Made by a program: the position numbers and the translations under genes. Below are positions 55,236 through 64,000 of a DNA stretch of 64,000 nt, piece by piece; position 1 is the first letter of the stretch; each line of letters opens with the position of its first letter. Under the pieces are notes generated by a model. It was not told where the DNA came from. It did no database searches and saw only the letters and a program-made list of their open reading frames with translations. Source of the DNA: Flavobacterium urocaniciphilum (lineage in GTDB: Bacteria > Bacteroidota > Bacteroidia > Flavobacteriales > Flavobacteriaceae); NCBI RefSeq assembly GCF_900110615.1, contig NZ_FOEI01000006.1, positions 62,001 to 126,000 of the forward strand. The letters run 5' to 3'.

Positions 55236-55952
55236 TAGAAAAAATCAAATATTAAAGAAAGAATTGGTAAAAGTGCCTCTAATAGTGTACTTTGTGGCCT
55301 TTGCACTATACTTATTTTTGGAAAATATTGTAGAGCTTAAAGATTATGCTTTATTGGTTAAGCCAATCATTATTCCTGCAATTGCCTTTTTATATTTAAC
55401 TGGTAGAAAAAGTAAAAGAACCCTTTTGAATTTAACCATGTTGGTTTTTATTTTCATTGCCGACAATTGTACTTTATTAGAAGATAAAAGTTTATATCTG
55501 TATGCAACTATGTTATATATGGGTGTAATTTATATTATTCTGTATTATGCTATATTGGATTTCAAATACGTGAATAAAAAGTCGCCATTTGCACGATATT
55601 TAGGCTTTGGGATTTTACTTTTATGTTTTCTTTATTGTTTTATTGGGTGTTTTGTTTTGATCACGCCGATAAATCTTCTCAAGTATTTATAGTGTTTAAT
55701 TATATTGTAGTTTTTATAATTACTTTACTATTGAGTATAGTTAATTATTTTTTGAATAAAAGAAATAGGAGAGATTTGTATTTAATGCTTACTTTAATTA
55801 CAATGTTTTTTGCAGGATTATTTACTTCTATAAATCATTATTATATGAGTCATTTATGGTTAGTAATAATTGCATGTATTGTTGAAATTCCAGTTTATTA
55901 TTTTTTACTTAGATATTTACTTGCACGAGATCAAAAAAACCTTAGAGCGTAA
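55228..55952 (+). pseudogene. frameshifted second YhhN-like membrane protein
   Basis: The region encodes a paralogue of the previous gene in two frames. Frame 1 (55228-55692, 154 residues) has ALLVKPIIIPAIAFLYL aligned with LLTKPLFLPILLYYYL of the upstream gene. Frame 2 (its ATG is at 55623 but homology starts at about 55660, DKSSQVFIVFNYIVVFIITL) continues with a plausible C-terminal half to 55952. Joined near 55660-55670 the two would give ~240 residues, the length of the upstream gene. A one-base loss would account for it. No standard slippery heptamer is present. It may be a decayed gene, or a sequencing error. Confidence 0.6.
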
Positions 55953-56856
55953 TATTTTTTTCTTGTCCAATGTATTTCGAATTATCGCTTAAATAGAAAT
56001 CAATTCTGCCTAAATTAATTCCATAGGCGCCCACTTGATTCACGATAACTTTTTTTCCAACTTTATTTATTTTTACAATTGGTTTGTCTAAAAATGTATG
56101 CGTGTGACCACCAATGATTAAATCGATATGTTGTGTTGCTGCAGCTAATTTCACATCACATACTTTTTCTGGTTCGTTTTTATAATCAAATCCTAAATGC
56201 GATAAACAAATTATTAAATCACATTTTTCGATTTCTTTAAGTTGTTTTGCAATATCAGTGGCTACTTCAATAGGATTGTTGTAAACAGTTTCTTTGTATA
56301 ATTTCTTGTCTACTAATCCGTTTAATTCCACTCCTAAACCAAATATTCCTATTTTAATTCCGTCTTTAATGATGATTTTATAAGGTTTTACAATTCCATC
56401 TAGGACAGTGTTTTTGAAATCATAATTAGCAGAAACGAAATCAAAATTGGCATGAGGAAGCATGGCATTAAATCCATCAATTCCATTATCGAAATCATGG
56501 TTACCCATTGTTGCAACATCATATTGCATCATGCTCATTAATTTGAATTCTAATTCACCACCATAATAATTGAAATAGGGTGTACCTTGAAAAATATCTC
56601 CAGCATCTAAAAGTAACACATTGTTTTCTTCTTTTCTGATTTTTTCAATAACATTAGCTCTTCTAGCCACACCACCCATACCTGGATTTTTTGGATGGTC
56701 TTTTGGAAAAGGATCAATATGACTGTGTACATCATTAGTGTGTAAAATAGTTATCTTCTTTTCTTTAACGGTTGTAAAACTAGATAATGAAAAATCACCA
56801 AGAGTAACTAATGCTGTTGTTGCAGCTGTGTTTTTTAAAAATGTTCTTCTTTTCAT
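55942..56856 (-). CDS. 5'-nucleotidase family, N-terminal metallophosphoesterase protein
   Basis: The 304-residue protein has a twin-arginine-like start (MKRRTFLKNTAATTALVTLG) and the full N-terminal metallophosphatase domain of UshA-type nucleotidases: ILHTNDVHSHIDPFP, LLLDAGDIFQGTPYF, ATMGNHDFDNGID, LSHLGFDYKN, DLIIGGHTHTFLDKP. The C-terminal substrate domain of 5'-nucleotidases is absent and is instead encoded by the gene just upstream. Periplasmic or membrane-attached after Tat export. The 3' end overlaps the convergent frameshifted gene by 11 bases. Confidence 0.9.
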   Translation of the reverse strand: MKRRTFLKNTAATTALVTLGDFSLSSFTTVKEKKITILHTNDVHSHIDPFPKDHPKNPGMGGVARRANVIEKIRKEENNVLLLDAGDIFQGTPYFNYYGGELEFKLMSMMQYDVATMGNHDFDNGIDGFNAMLPHANFDFVSANYDFKNTVLDGIVKPYKIIIKDGIKIGIFGLGVELNGLVDKKLYKETVYNNPIEVATDIAKQLKEIEKCDLIICLSHLGFDYKNEPEKVCDVKLAAATQHIDLIIGGHTHTFLDKPIVKINKVGKKVIVNQVGAYGINLGRIDFYLSDNSKYIGQEKNITL

Positions 56857-56882
56857 GTGTTCCTGCAGAATTTGATCCGTAC

Positions 56883-57665
56883 TTATTCTTTAATAATTCT
56901 TGGTGTATTTGATGCTTCAATCGATTTATGATTGTAAAAATAATCAATTAAAACATTTCTAATTTTATAATTCAAATCGTAAGTTCCTTCATTTTTTAAG
57001 AAAAAAGTCATGTTATCTCCACCATTCGATAAATAATCAGACGTTAAAACATAATATATTTTAGTTTCATCTATATGCTTTTCATTAAATAAGATATTGG
57101 TAATCTCATTGTTTTTATTCAGATATATCGTAAGGCCATTTAATGGGTGAGGTTTTTTTTCAGTGATGATGTGTTGTGCCATTGCTTTAATTTTATCTCC
57201 TTTTAAAGCCACAACAATTAAACTATTTTCAAAAGGCATCACTTCAAAAGCATTTCTTTTGGTGATGTTTCCTTTCGGAATTATTGAACGAATTCCACCA
57301 TGATTGAATAAAGTAATGTCAATTTTTTTGTTTTCTCTTTTGAAAAAAATAGGATTAGCTAATTCTAAACAAGCATCAGCCATAAAGTTTCCAATATTAG
57401 TTTGCCATTCGCCTTTGTTTTTGTCTAATGTTTCTGGGCAAAAAGAAATAATACTGTCTAAATCTTTATTAATATGATTTCTGTATGGCGCAATATAGGA
57501 TTCAATTTTTTGATTAGAAGTATAGCTTTCATTGATTTCAATTTTCTTGCCTTCAACGGAATAATTCGTATAAGGTTTTGATTTGCAAGCGTTAAAAACT
57601 ATTAATGTTAAAATTGTAACAAAAATTGTGTAAAGATGATTAGTATTTTTACTTTTGAACATCAT
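56883..57665 (-). CDS. 5'-nucleotidase family, C-terminal-domain lipoprotein
   Basis: The ~260-residue protein is a lipoprotein (membrane segment with LIVFNAC) that has the C-terminal 5'-nucleotidase domain: NIGNFMADACLELANP, ITLFNHGGIRSIIPKGNITKRNAFEVMPFENSLIVVALKG ... in part, and YYVLTSDYLSNGGDNMTFF near the end. It binds the nucleotide base in intact enzymes. It is 26 bases upstream of the metallophosphoesterase gene, so the two halves could assemble into one nucleotidase. I placed the start at the ATG at 57665; ATG at 57662 and TTG at 57674 are alternatives. Confidence 0.88.
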   Translation of the reverse strand: MMFKSKNTNHLYTIFVTILTLIVFNACKSKPYTNYSVEGKKIEINESYTSNQKIESYIAPYRNHINKDLDSIISFCPETLDKNKGEWQTNIGNFMADACLELANPIFFKRENKKIDITLFNHGGIRSIIPKGNITKRNAFEVMPFENSLIVVALKGDKIKAMAQHIITEKKPHPLNGLTIYLNKNNEITNILFNEKHIDETKIYYVLTSDYLSNGGDNMTFFLKNEGTYDLNYKIRNVLIDYFYNHKSIEASNTPRIIKE

Positions 57666-57711
57666 AAATTCCAATAGATTACTTTAATTTTGTAAAAGAA
57701 GTAAATTTACA

Positions 57712-58230
57712 ATGATTTCTAAAATAATTAAAGATTTTTTCCTTAAAAGAAAAGTAAATAAAAAGTTAAGAGAGTATTCTCTACAGGAGCCTCCAAATAA
57801 AATTGAGAAAGTTGGAGTTTTAATTGACGGTAATTATTTTCAAAATCAGGAAGTACTTATAGACGAAATTGCAAAACACGGAATTGATAAAAATAATATT
57901 GAAATTTTATCGTTTGTAAATAAAAACAAAAAATCACTTTTAGATTCTTTCGATTATTTTTTTGGGAAAGATATCTCCTTTGGAGGTTTGTTTAAGAGTG
58001 AAAGAGTTACTAATTTTACCAACCAAAATTTTGATATGCTTATTAGTTATTATGATGTTCAAAAACCAACATTATTATTAGTAACTAAAAGTTCAAAAGC
58101 TAAATTTAAAGTGGGGTTTTATACTATTGATAAAAGAATTAATCATTTGTCTATCAATACAGTTGCGGAAAAGCACGAAGAATTTATTACGGAATTATTC
58201 AAATATTTAAAAATACTTAAAAAAATATAA
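57712..58230 (+). CDS. conserved hypothetical protein (DUF6913-like)
   Basis: The 172-residue protein has a basic N-terminus ([20 protein letters not shown]) and an alpha/beta region with [49 protein letters not shown] ... in part. I recall a Bacteroidota family of this type (DUF6913) but am not sure of the number. It lies one base before dapA and so is probably co-transcribed. No motif gives a function. Confidence 0.75.
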   Translation: MISKIIKDFFLKRKVNKKLREYSLQEPPNKIEKVGVLIDGNYFQNQEVLIDEIAKHGIDKNNIEILSFVNKNKKSLLDSFDYFFGKDISFGGLFKSERVTNFTNQNFDMLISYYDVQKPTLLLVTKSSKAKFKVGFYTIDKRINHLSINTVAEKHEEFITELFKYLKILKKI

Positions 58231-58231
58231 T

Positions 58232-59110
58232 ATGCAATCATTTTTAGGAACTGGTGTTGCACTAGTTACGCCATTTAAAAAAGATTTTTCAGTAGATACT
58301 GAAGCTTTAACAAGAATTGTAAACTTTGTAATTGAAGGAGGGGTAGAATATTTAGTTGTTCTTGGTACAACAGCAGAAACGGCTACTTTAACAAATGATG
58401 AAAAAGAATTAGTAATTGCTACAATTGCTGCTGCAAATAATGGAAGAGTTCCTATGGTTTTAGGAGTTGGAGGAAACAATACTGCAAAAGTTGTTGAAGA
58501 ATTAAAAACTAGAAATTTTGCTGGTTTTTCTGCTATTTTATCAGTATCACCATATTATAATAAACCAACTCAAGAAGGTATTTACCAACATTTTAAAGCG
58601 GTTGCTGAAGCGTCTCCAATTCCAGTAATTATTTATAATGTACCTGGAAGAACAGCTAGTAACATGTTACCAAATACAGTTTTAAGATTAGCTAAAGATT
58701 TCAAAAACATTATCGGAATTAAAGAAGCGGCTGGAGATATCGTTCAAGCAATGAAAATCATTCAAGATAAACCAGAAGATTTCTTAGTAATTTCAGGTGA
58801 TGATATGATTACATTACCAATGGTTTTAGCGGGTGGAGCAGGAGTTATTTCAGTAATTGGAGAAGGTTTTCCTAAAGAATTTTCTGAAATGGTTCGTTTA
58901 GGATTGAATAAGAAAGTAAAAGAAGCTTATCATTTACATTATAAATTAGCAGATTCAATTGATATGATTTTCGAACAAGGAAATCCTGCTGGTATAAAAG
59001 AAGTATTTAAACACTTAGGTTTATCAGAAAATACGGTTCGTTTGCCTTTAGTAAATGTAGATGAAAACTTATCAGAAAGATTGGCAAATTTTATAAAAAA
59101 TTTAGGTTAA
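58232..59110 (+). CDS. dapA: 4-hydroxy-tetrahydrodipicolinate synthase
   Basis: The 292-residue aldolase condenses pyruvate with aspartate semialdehyde in the lysine/diaminopimelate pathway. Signature parts are [20 protein letters not shown] (T46-T47), [11 protein letters not shown], the catalytic Y135 and the Schiff-base K164 in IGIKEAAGD, and [21 protein letters not shown]. Length is standard. Confidence 0.97.
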   Translation: MQSFLGTGVALVTPFKKDFSVDTEALTRIVNFVIEGGVEYLVVLGTTAETATLTNDEKELVIATIAAANNGRVPMVLGVGGNNTAKVVEELKTRNFAGFSAILSVSPYYNKPTQEGIYQHFKAVAEASPIPVIIYNVPGRTASNMLPNTVLRLAKDFKNIIGIKEAAGDIVQAMKIIQDKPEDFLVISGDDMITLPMVLAGGAGVISVIGEGFPKEFSEMVRLGLNKKVKEAYHLHYKLADSIDMIFEQGNPAGIKEVFKHLGLSENTVRLPLVNVDENLSERLANFIKNLG

Positions 59111-59120
59111 AAAATCTTTT

Positions 59121-59150
59121 TTGTAAAACATAAAAATATATCTACCTTTG
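59121..59150 (+). promoter_or_regulatory. promoter of the bamD-rpoZ-coaBC-porD-recN cluster
   Basis: TTG at 59121-59123, a 19-base spacer, TACCTTTG at 59143-59150, 46 bases before the bamD ATG. Because transcription starts near 59157, the longer TTG-start frame at 59161 is unlikely. Confidence 0.82.
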
Positions 59151-59196
59151 CAGTTGCTTTTTGAATTGCTCAAAGGGTAAAACATTTATAATAAAT

Positions 59197-60003
59197 ATGA
59201 ATAAATTTATATATATTCTTTTTGGAGTTTTAGTACTTTCTTCTTGTAGTGAATATCAAAAGGCTTTAAAATCAGACGATGTAGAGTATAAGACAACCGT
59301 TTTTTTAAAGCAAGTAGAAAAGAAAAAATATTCAAAAGCAACGCGTTTGTTTGAACAATATGCTGCTTCTTATAGAGGTAAAGCTCAATCTGAAAATGCA
59401 TTTTTCAATTATGCACATGCGCTGTATATGAATAAACAGTATATATCTGCAGCTTACCAATTTGAAAGTTTTGCATCTAGTTATCCTAAAAGTCCAAAAG
59501 CAGAAGAAGCTGCATTTTTAGGAGCTGAATGTTATTCTAAAACTTCACCAATGTATAGTTTAGATCAGGTAGATACTGAAAAAGGATTAAATAAAATTCA
59601 AGCTTTTATTAATAAGTATCCTAATTCTACACTTTTGCCTAAAGCAAATGAAGTTGTTAAACAATTGACAGAGAAGTTAGAATTAAAAGCATACGAAATT
59701 GCTAAACAATATAATACAATTGGAGAATTTACAAGAGATTATAATGCAGCTGTTAAGGCTTTAGATAATTTTATGTTTAATTATCCAGGTTCTAAATACA
59801 AAGAAGATGCTTTGTTTTACAAATACGATTCTATGTATAAATTAGCTGTAAATAGTGTTCCAGCTAAAAAAGAAGAAAGATTAAATACAACAAAAGTATA
59901 CTATCAAAATTTAGTAAAATTTAAAGCGGATACTAAGTATTTAGAAAAAGCAAATAAAATGCTTGAAAAAGTAGATAAAGAATTGAAACAATATACAAAT
60001 TAA
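59197..60003 (+). CDS. bamD: outer membrane protein assembly factor BamD
   Basis: The 268-residue lipoprotein (MNKFIYILFGVLVLSSC, Cys 17) has TPR-like repeats typical of BamD: EYKTTVFLKQVEKKKYSKAT, LFEQYAASYRGKAQSENAFF, HALYMNKQYISAAYQFESFA, YPKSPKAEEAAFLGAECY. BamD is part of the BAM complex that folds beta-barrel proteins in the outer membrane. The ATG at 59197 is chosen over a TTG frame at 59161 by the promoter position. It starts the cluster that ends with recN, an order conserved in Bacteroidota. Confidence 0.93.
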   Translation: MNKFIYILFGVLVLSSCSEYQKALKSDDVEYKTTVFLKQVEKKKYSKATRLFEQYAASYRGKAQSENAFFNYAHALYMNKQYISAAYQFESFASSYPKSPKAEEAAFLGAECYSKTSPMYSLDQVDTEKGLNKIQAFINKYPNSTLLPKANEVVKQLTEKLELKAYEIAKQYNTIGEFTRDYNAAVKALDNFMFNYPGSKYKEDALFYKYDSMYKLAVNSVPAKKEERLNTTKVYYQNLVKFKADTKYLEKANKMLEKVDKELKQYTN

Positions 60004-60011
60004 TCATTATT

Positions 60012-60326
60012 ATGGATTTAAAGAAGACGAATGCTCCAGTTAATACTGTAACTTACAACAAAAGTGCTATTGAAGAACCAACTGGGAATGTATATGAAGC
60101 AATTACTATAATAGCAAGAAGAGCGAATCAAATTAATTCTGAAATTAAAAAAGAATTATTAGATAAGTTAGATGAATTTGCTACTTATAATGATAGTTTA
60201 GAGGAAGTTTTCGAAAACAAAGAACAAATCGAAGTTTCTAAATATTACGAAAAATTACCAAAACCACATGCTTTAGCAGTACAAGAATGGTTAGATGGTA
60301 AAATTTATCATAGAGATACTAAATAA
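60012..60326 (+). CDS. rpoZ: DNA-directed RNA polymerase subunit omega
   Basis: The 104-residue protein has the Bacteroidota omega pattern: EEPTGNVYEAITIIARRANQ (about 21-40), INSEIKKELLDKLDEFATYN and a C-terminal PKPHALAVQEWLDGKIYHRD. Omega helps assemble the polymerase. It lies 8 bases after bamD and 15 bases before coaBC. Confidence 0.9.
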   Translation: MDLKKTNAPVNTVTYNKSAIEEPTGNVYEAITIIARRANQINSEIKKELLDKLDEFATYNDSLEEVFENKEQIEVSKYYEKLPKPHALAVQEWLDGKIYHRDTK

Positions 60327-60341
60327 TTTAAAATTACTTTA

Positions 60342-61553
60342 ATGTCTGTTTTAAACGGGAAAAAAGTTTTGCTAGGAATTTCTGGTGGAATTGCAGCTTA
60401 TAAAACAGCCTCATTAGTAAGACTTCTTATAAAAGCAGGTGCACATGTACAAGTTGTCATGACACCTGCTTCTAAAGATTTTGTTACTCCCTTAACATTA
60501 TCTACTCTTTCTAAAAACCCAGTTTACTCTAATTTTTATAACGAAGAAGACGAGAATGCTTCATGGAATAACCATGTAGAATTAGCTCTTTGGGCAGATT
60601 ATATGCTTATTGCGCCTGCAACAGCAAATACCCTGTCGAAAATGGCTTCAGGCACTTGCGACAATCTTCTTATGGCTACTTATTTATCTGCGAAATGCCC
60701 TGTGTATTTTGCGCCAGCAATGGATTTAGATATGTACATTCATCCAACAACAAAGATGAATTTTGATAAATTAGCAAGTTTTGGAAATACTATTATTCCG
60801 GCTGAAAGTGGTGAATTGGCAAGTGGTTTAAGTGGTGAGGGTAGAATGGCTGAACCTGAAAATATTATTGCTTTTCTGGAAAAAGATATCGAAAATAAAT
60901 TGCCTTTAAAAGGTAAAAAGATTTTGATAACTGCTGGGCCAACATATGAAGCAATTGATCCAGTTCGTTTCATCGGAAATCATTCTACAGGTAAAATGGG
61001 CTTCGATATTGCCTTAGCAGCTGCAAATTTAGGTGCTGAAGTTATTTTAGTTTCTGGTCCAACACATCTTCAAATTAAGCACAGTTTAATAAATTTAATA
61101 AGAGTCAATTCTGCAGATGAAATGTATGATGCTTGTCATCAGTATTTTGACCACGTTGATGTAGCTATTGCAGCAGCAGCGGTTGCCGATTATAAACCAA
61201 AAAATGTGGCATCACAGAAAATAAAAAAGACTGAAGCTACGTTTACTATAGAATTAGAAAAAAATAAAGATATTTTATTATCTTTAGGTCAAATAAAAAA
61301 GCAACAATTTTTAATCGGTTTTGCATTGGAAACGGAAAATGAAATTGAAAATGCGAAATATAAAATTGAAAAAAAGAATTTAGATTTAATTGTGTTAAAT
61401 TCTTTAAACGATAAAGGTGCAGGTTTTGGTCATCCAACCAATAAAGTGACTTTTATTGATAAAGATTTTAATATATTTGAAAACCCGTTAAAATCGAAAG
61501 AATTAGTAGCGGTAGATATTGTTAATCTAATTGTAAAAAAATATGCGAATTAA
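60342..61553 (+). CDS. coaBC: bifunctional phosphopantothenoylcysteine decarboxylase / phosphopantothenate-cysteine ligase
   Basis: The 403-residue protein has CoaC (about 1-180; start GKKVLLGISGGIAAYKTASL, ASWNNHVELALWADYMLIAPATANT, FAPAMDLDMY) and CoaB (about 190-400; GKKILITAGPTYEAIDPVRFI, NHSTGKMGFDIALAAANLGAEV, AAVADYKPKN). It adds cysteine to phosphopantothenate and then decarboxylates the product on the way to coenzyme A. Length is standard. Its stop overlaps porD by 11 bases. Confidence 0.96.
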   Translation: MSVLNGKKVLLGISGGIAAYKTASLVRLLIKAGAHVQVVMTPASKDFVTPLTLSTLSKNPVYSNFYNEEDENASWNNHVELALWADYMLIAPATANTLSKMASGTCDNLLMATYLSAKCPVYFAPAMDLDMYIHPTTKMNFDKLASFGNTIIPAESGELASGLSGEGRMAEPENIIAFLEKDIENKLPLKGKKILITAGPTYEAIDPVRFIGNHSTGKMGFDIALAAANLGAEVILVSGPTHLQIKHSLINLIRVNSADEMYDACHQYFDHVDVAIAAAAVADYKPKNVASQKIKKTEATFTIELEKNKDILLSLGQIKKQQFLIGFALETENEIENAKYKIEKKNLDLIVLNSLNDKGAGFGHPTNKVTFIDKDFNIFENPLKSKELVAVDIVNLIVKKYAN

Positions 61554-62427
61554 ATTTTTAATACTATTTGTTTTAAGTGCTTTCTATGCTAATTCGCAAG
61601 AGTTAAATGCAGTTGTGTCTATTAATACAGCTCAGGTAACGAATGTGAATCCACAAATATTTAAAAATTTAGAAAAACAAATTTATGATTTTCTAAACAA
61701 TACACGATTTTCTGATAAATTAGTAAAGCCAAATGAAAAGGTAAATTGCTCCTTTTTTATGATTATCAATAAATTTGAAAGCAATAATTTCGAGGCTACG
61801 TTACAAGTTAATTCAACTCGACCAATTTTTAATTCAAGTTATACTTCTCCAATTGTAAATATAAACGATAAAGAGGTTTCTTTTAAATATGTTGAATTTG
61901 AGAATTTAATTTACGATCAAAATTCATTTACCTCTAATTTAGTATCTGTTTTAGCTTTTTATGCAAACATTGTTTTGGCTTCAGATGCCGATACTTTTCA
62001 AGATAAAGGAGGAACAGAATATTTAGAAAATGCCTTAAGTATTACTAATGTAGCACAATCGAGTGCTTATCCAGGTTGGGTACAAACAGGTAAAAAAACA
62101 AATCGTTTTAATTTAATTTCAGATTTAATGTCGAATACTTTCGATGCCTATAGAGAAGCTATGTATTTCTACCATATTAAAGGATTAGATATTATGGCTG
62201 ATGAATTAAAACAAGGTAAATTAGAAATTATTAATGCAATTGATGTACTATATAAAGTTCATAAAACTAGACCGAATTCATTATTAGCAAGAACTTTTTT
62301 TGATGCTAAAACAGATGAAATTGTAAATATTTTTACAGCTGGTCCGGTGGTAGATATTGCACAATTAAAAGATAATTTAGGTTCAATTTCTCCATTAAAT
62401 TCTTCTAAATGGAATAAAATAAGGTAA
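61543..62427 (+). CDS. porD: type IX secretion system protein PorD (DUF4835)
   Basis: The 294-residue protein has a signal peptide (MRIKFLILFVLSAFYANSQ) and the DUF4835 features: LNAVVSINTAQVTNVNPQIFKNLEKQIYDFLNNTRFSD ... in part, EGAF-free text NSFTSNLVSVLAFYANIVLASDADTF, YPGWVQTGKKTNRFNLISDL, FREAMYFYHIKGLDIM (here AYREAMYFYH). PorD is needed for T9SS in Porphyromonas gingivalis, and here it is in the usual bamD-rpoZ-coaBC-porD-recN order. It would support export of cargo such as the protein at 18590-21910. Confidence 0.9.
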   Translation: MRIKFLILFVLSAFYANSQELNAVVSINTAQVTNVNPQIFKNLEKQIYDFLNNTRFSDKLVKPNEKVNCSFFMIINKFESNNFEATLQVNSTRPIFNSSYTSPIVNINDKEVSFKYVEFENLIYDQNSFTSNLVSVLAFYANIVLASDADTFQDKGGTEYLENALSITNVAQSSAYPGWVQTGKKTNRFNLISDLMSNTFDAYREAMYFYHIKGLDIMADELKQGKLEIINAIDVLYKVHKTRPNSLLARTFFDAKTDEIVNIFTAGPVVDIAQLKDNLGSISPLNSSKWNKIR

Positions 62428-62428
62428 T

Positions 62429-64000
62429 ATGCTTTTATCTTTATCAGTTCAAAATTACGCTTTAATTGAACATCTTAATATAAATTTTACCAATCAATTT
62501 GCTACAATTACAGGTGAAACTGGAGCAGGAAAATCTATTCTTCTAGGTGCTTTAGGATTAATTATGGGTAATCGTGCCGATTTATCTTCATTAAAAGATA
62601 AAGAAAAAAAGTGCGTGATTGAAGCAAGTTTTGAAGTTTCAAAATACAATCTACAATCATTATTTGAAGAGAATGATTTAGATTATGAAAATACTACAAT
62701 TATTAGAAGAGAAATTTTGCCTTCTGGAAAATCTCGTGCTTTTATTAATGATACACCCGTTAACTTAACGGAACTACAGCTTTTAGCAGAAAGTTTAATT
62801 GATATACATTCTCAAAATCAAACGCGAGAATTAGAACAAGAAAATTACCAAATTTCTATTTTAGATGCGATTGGTAAAAATGCTGAAAACTTAAAAGAAT
62901 ATGCAGTTTTATTATCTGATTTTAAACAGAAAACTAAAGAATTAGATCAAATTATTGCAGAAAAAAATACCTTGTTTACGGCTCAAGAATATAATGCCTA
63001 TTTGTTAAATGAGTTAGAACAAGTTGGTTTGCAATCTAATGAACAAGCCGATTTAGAAGAAGAATTATTGAGTTTAAATAATTCGGAATTAATTAGTGAA
63101 ACCTTATCTAAAATAGTTTCAACAGCTAATGAAGAGCAATTCGGATTTGTAAATTCTTTAAAAGATTGTAGAAATGCACTTCAAAAAATAGCCAATTTTT
63201 CTACTGCCTATTCCGATTTGTTTGAAAGATTAAACTCTTCTTTAATCGAAATTGAAGATATCGCAGAAACAGCCTATCAATTAGGTGAGAAAAATGTTTA
63301 TAATCCAGAACGATTGGAATTTATTTCAAGTAGGTTACAAACGATTTACGATTTACAGAAAAAACATCAAGTTGCAACAATTGATGAGTTGCTTGAAATT
63401 AAAAATCAATTATCGGAAAAAGTATTATTAGTAGATAATTTAGAAGATAAAATCATCGCTTTAAATCAATATCTTAAAGATAAAAAGGAAGAATTAAATA
63501 CTAAAGCCGCTTCAATTACAACTAATAGGAGAGAAGCAATTCCGGTTTTTATTGATAAAATTTCTTCTATATTATTCCAATTAGGAATGCCCGATTCACA
63601 ATTTAAAATGGAATTGAATGCTGCTAATCAATTTTTATCAAATGGTAAAGATGAATTAGAATTGTTGTTTTCAGCAAACAAAGGAACAAGTTTAGGATCG
63701 TTTAAAAAAGTGGCTTCAGGTGGTGAAATGTCGAGAATAATGTTGGCAATTAAATCAGTTTTAGCCGATTTTTCTAAACTACCAACTATTATTTTTGATG
63801 AGATTGATACTGGAGTTTCAGGTGAAATTGCCTTAAAAATGGGTGAAATCATGAAAAAGATGAGTGAAAATCGTCAAGTATTTGCTATTACTCATTTGCC
63901 GCAAATTGCTTCTAAAGGAGATGCCCAATTTAAGGTATCTAAAGAAACTATAGCAGAAAATACAATTTCTAAAATTGTAAAACTAAATGCTGAAGAACGT
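62429..64000 (+). CDS. recN: DNA repair protein RecN, C-terminus outside window
   Basis: The frame starts at ATG 62429 and is open for 524 codons to the window edge. The N-terminus LLSLSVQNYALIEHLNINF, Walker A GETGAGKS at residues 29-36, RREILPSGKSRAFINDTPVN, the hinge coiled coil, and near the right end the ABC signature KKVASGGEMSRIMLAIK and Walker B IIFDEIDTGVSGE followed by ITHLPQIASKGD are all present. RecN is an SMC-like protein that acts in double-strand break repair. Probably about 550 residues in full, so only a few tens are missing. Confidence 0.96.
   Translation, partial: MLLSLSVQNYALIEHLNINFTNQFATITGETGAGKSILLGALGLIMGNRADLSSLKDKEKKCVIEASFEVSKYNLQSLFEENDLDYENTTIIRREILPSGKSRAFINDTPVNLTELQLLAESLIDIHSQNQTRELEQENYQISILDAIGKNAENLKEYAVLLSDFKQKTKELDQIIAEKNTLFTAQEYNAYLLNELEQVGLQSNEQADLEEELLSLNNSELISETLSKIVSTANEEQFGFVNSLKDCRNALQKIANFSTAYSDLFERLNSSLIEIEDIAETAYQLGEKNVYNPERLEFISSRLQTIYDLQKKHQVATIDELLEIKNQLSEKVLLVDNLEDKIIALNQYLKDKKEELNTKAASITTNRREAIPVFIDKISSILFQLGMPDSQFKMELNAANQFLSNGKDELELLFSANKGTSLGSFKKVASGGEMSRIMLAIKSVLADFSKLPTIIFDEIDTGVSGEIALKMGEIMKKMSENRQVFAITHLPQIASKGDAQFKVSKETIAENTISKIVKLNAEER

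Noticed and set aside
55600-55692. Programmed -1 frameshift in the second YhhN-like gene
   Set aside because: No X XXY YYZ slippery heptamer or obvious downstream stem is present; a simple mutation or error is more likely.

Overview
The window is a 64 kb piece of an AT-rich chromosome from a member of the Bacteroidota, almost certainly family Flavobacteriaceae and probably Flavobacterium or a close relative. The signs are: promoters of the Bacteroidota type (TTG, 17-23 bases, TAnnTTTG) in front of many genes; almost no Shine-Dalgarno sequences; lipoproteins and secreted proteins whose signal peptides end in SFSQ-like sequences; a type IX secretion (T9SS) cargo with a gliding-type C-terminal domain; the T9SS protein PorD; bacillithiol genes (bshB1, bshC); and menaquinone genes. 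There is no prophage, conjugative element, complete insertion sequence, CRISPR array or rRNA operon. Most of it is ordinary housekeeping chromosome.

Layout. 1-4450: a partial lipoprotein, a PaaI-type thioesterase plus isochorismate synthase (menaquinone entry), bshB1, tRNA-His, xerD. 4450-9700: a 289-bp MITE-like element, an aminotransferase, a small free-standing transcript with a possible 27-residue peptide, the RNA-repair pair rtcB-prfH, a TPR protein and a DEDDh exonuclease. 9700-14320 (minus): methylmalonyl-CoA mutase mutB/mutA, an FtsB/DivIC-like protein, uridine kinase. 14400-22000: tRNA-Pro, a small lipoprotein, DciA, then on the minus strand ndk, a SUMF1-fold protein, bshC and a 1106-residue T9SS cargo. 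22000-30200: a B12-type radical SAM protein, a hybrid histidine kinase, and a three-gene biotin carboxylase operon (propionyl-CoA carboxylase). 30200-34040 (minus): small accessory proteins and a nucleoid-associated protein. 34100-44800: TonB-dependent receptor, trxB, ArsC-like, EamA transporter, yicC-gmk-nadD, two membrane proteins, an iron alcohol dehydrogenase. 45000-52100: lipoprotein, gpsA, priA, an orphan LytTR regulator, rpsF-rpsR-rplI. 52080-57670: ligA, two tandem membrane paralogues (the second frameshifted), and a 5'-nucleotidase split over two genes. 57700-64000: dapA and the cluster bamD-rpoZ-coaBC-porD-recN (recN runs off the end).

How genes work together. Propionyl-CoA carboxylase (26454-30148) and methylmalonyl-CoA mutase (9711-13204) together convert propionyl-CoA to succinyl-CoA. 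BshB1 and BshC are the second and third steps of bacillithiol synthesis. RtcB and PrfH form a known RNA-repair/ribosome-rescue pair. BamD, PorD and the T9SS cargo belong to outer-membrane assembly and secretion.

The most interesting non-coding content is a set of intergenic repeats: an 18-copy 8-bp array that begins in the menF stop codon, a 7-copy heptamer array, the 289-bp inverted-repeat-bounded element, several short REP-like palindromes present twice, and two large hairpins. The small promoter-ORF-terminator unit at 5928-6133 is the best candidate here for an undescribed gene. No large novel multi-gene system is evident.
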